A DNA stretch of 14,064 bases from CAZONU01 sp965370045 (GTDB taxonomy: Bacteria; Planctomycetota; SZUA-567; JAKLDR01). This document shows positions 13,604 through 14,064 of the stretch, piece after piece (position 1 is the stretch's first letter; every line of letters begins with the position of its first letter). The stretch spans positions 1-14,064 of the forward strand of contig CBDUSI010000117.1 of NCBI GenBank assembly GCA_965370045.1, written 5' to 3'. The notes under the pieces were generated by a model, which ran no database searches, was not told the origin of the DNA, and saw only the letters and a program-made list of their open reading frames with translations. The position numbers and the translations under genes are program-made.

Positions 13604-13878
13604 GCAAGGCGCAGCCCGGCCAGTTCCGCAAGTTCACCGAGGACCTGGGCCGCGGTCCGCTGTACCTTGCAGTGCTGGTCCTGATGGGCGCGCTGGCCAT
13701 CCCCGGGGTGTGGGTCAACCGGCGCATCGGCCGCGGAGAGAAGCTCTTGCTCAGCGTCCTGGGCGTCCTAAACACGCTCACGGCGGTGGCGCTGCTGATC
13801 GTCTTCGTGATCTGGGCCTACAGAATGTTGTCCGGGATCACGTCGGTGGGCGGCCCCCAGAACCCCTTCGGCCTTTAG
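13600..13878 (+). CDS. small membrane protein with two predicted helices, unknown function
   Basis: 92 residues. GTG at 13600 overlaps the TGA of the AMMECR1 gene (GTGA), and the preceding GAGAAGAAG serves as ribosome site, so the two are probably translationally coupled. The N-terminus is polar (~1-19). Helix 1 is at ~20-37 (PLYLAVLVLMGALAIPGVWV), then a basic loop (NRRIGRGEK) and helix 2 at ~48-73 (LLLSVLGVLNTLTAVALLIVFVIWAY). The tail is short and Gly/Pro-rich. By the positive-inside rule the loop is cytoplasmic and both ends face out. I recognise no family. Overlap, codon use and hydrophobicity pattern support a real gene. Confidence 0.7.
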   Translation: MSKAQPGQFRKFTEDLGRGPLYLAVLVLMGALAIPGVWVNRRIGRGEKLLLSVLGVLNTLTAVALLIVFVIWAYRMLSGITSVGGPQNPFGL

Positions 13879-14064
13879 CAGGCCGTTGAAAAATGGGGCG
13901 GCCGTGATTGGAGCCAGAATGGTTCAGATTCGAGGAGGGGTTCCGAAGTCGATGCCCAAGCATCGTCTTCGGGTTCTCGCCAAGGAAGACGGGCCGTTAT
14001 GGCCCAACCCCGCGGGCGGCAGGCGGTCCCGTCGCGCTGCTTCGTTTTCGGGATTCGCACGATG
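13879..14064. other. terminal stretch without an assignable gene; possible edge of a repeated/mobile element
   Basis: Directly after the TAG of the small membrane protein comes CAGGCCGTTGAAAAATGG. Its core (CAGGC-Y-GTTGAAAAA) resembles sequences I recall at the ends of IS-like and repeated elements; this is recollection, not a match I can verify. GGCCG (13881-13885) can pair with CGGCC (13899-13903). All three plus frames stay open from about 13904 or later to the edge, including one from ATG 13919 with no recognisable domain, and a 61-codon frame runs on the minus strand. None shows a family signature. Composition is less GC-biased at third positions than the genes upstream. Confidence 0.3.

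Noticed and set aside
1..14064. CRISPR arrays, tRNA or rRNA genes, complete insertion sequences, phage genes
   Set aside because: No regularly spaced repeats, cloverleaf candidates, rRNA-like segments or transposase/integrase motifs were seen in either strand.

Overview
This is a GC-rich bacterial window with dense, mostly co-directional genes. The closest match I can suggest is Planctomycetota or another PVC-like lineage. The reasons are a pseudopilin beside a secreted FlgD-Ig/beta-propeller protein, a secreted DUF4139 protein, a FHA-GAF-HD signalling protein, a Lol-type lipoprotein exporter directly behind lysS, and a 'DTQ'-type secreted metallophosphoesterase. This assignment rests on gene content and style only. 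No rRNA, tRNA, CRISPR array or complete insertion sequence was seen.

Layout. (1) Positions 3-71 hold the C-terminal tail of a plus-strand gene that begins outside the window. (2) Positions 114-2562, minus strand: a two-gene unit of a type II/IV pseudopilin followed by a secreted beta-propeller protein, read from a good sigma70-like promoter (2599-2627). A 23-bp imperfect repeat lies at both ends of the propeller gene and encodes its last residues and stop, so it may be the scar of a lost tandem copy. (3) Positions 2671-7218, plus strand: lysS, a LolC/E-like permease with a roughly 110-residue hydrophilic insert, a LolD-like ATPase, and a lipoprotein dual-specificity phosphatase, tightly packed behind a TTGACT-N16-TACAAT promoter. 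(4) Positions 7240-9132: a monocistronic secreted DUF4140/DUF4139 protein with its own promoter and a strong 3' hairpin. (5) Positions 9208-10374: a secreted calcineurin-like phosphoesterase with its own promoter and 3' hairpin. (6) Positions 10427-13878: a four-gene unit of ilvE, a FHA-GAF-HD(GYP) protein, an AMMECR1-domain protein and a small two-helix membrane protein, behind a TTGACA-N16-TAAACT promoter. (7) Positions 13879-14064: no convincing gene; possibly the edge of a repeated or mobile element.

How the genes fit together. Much of the window concerns the cell envelope: a pseudopilin with an exported propeller protein, lipoprotein release (the Lol-like ABC pair) with a lipoprotein phosphatase in the same transcript, and two further exported proteins. 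lysS and ilvE are housekeeping metabolism heading two operons. The most unusual points are the degenerate HD-GYP active site (Asn where a metal-ligand Asp is expected), the paired loss of metal-1 histidines in the phosphoesterase, the large insert in the Lol-like permease, and the repeat flanking the propeller gene. I did not find a clearly new multi-gene system; these are leads.
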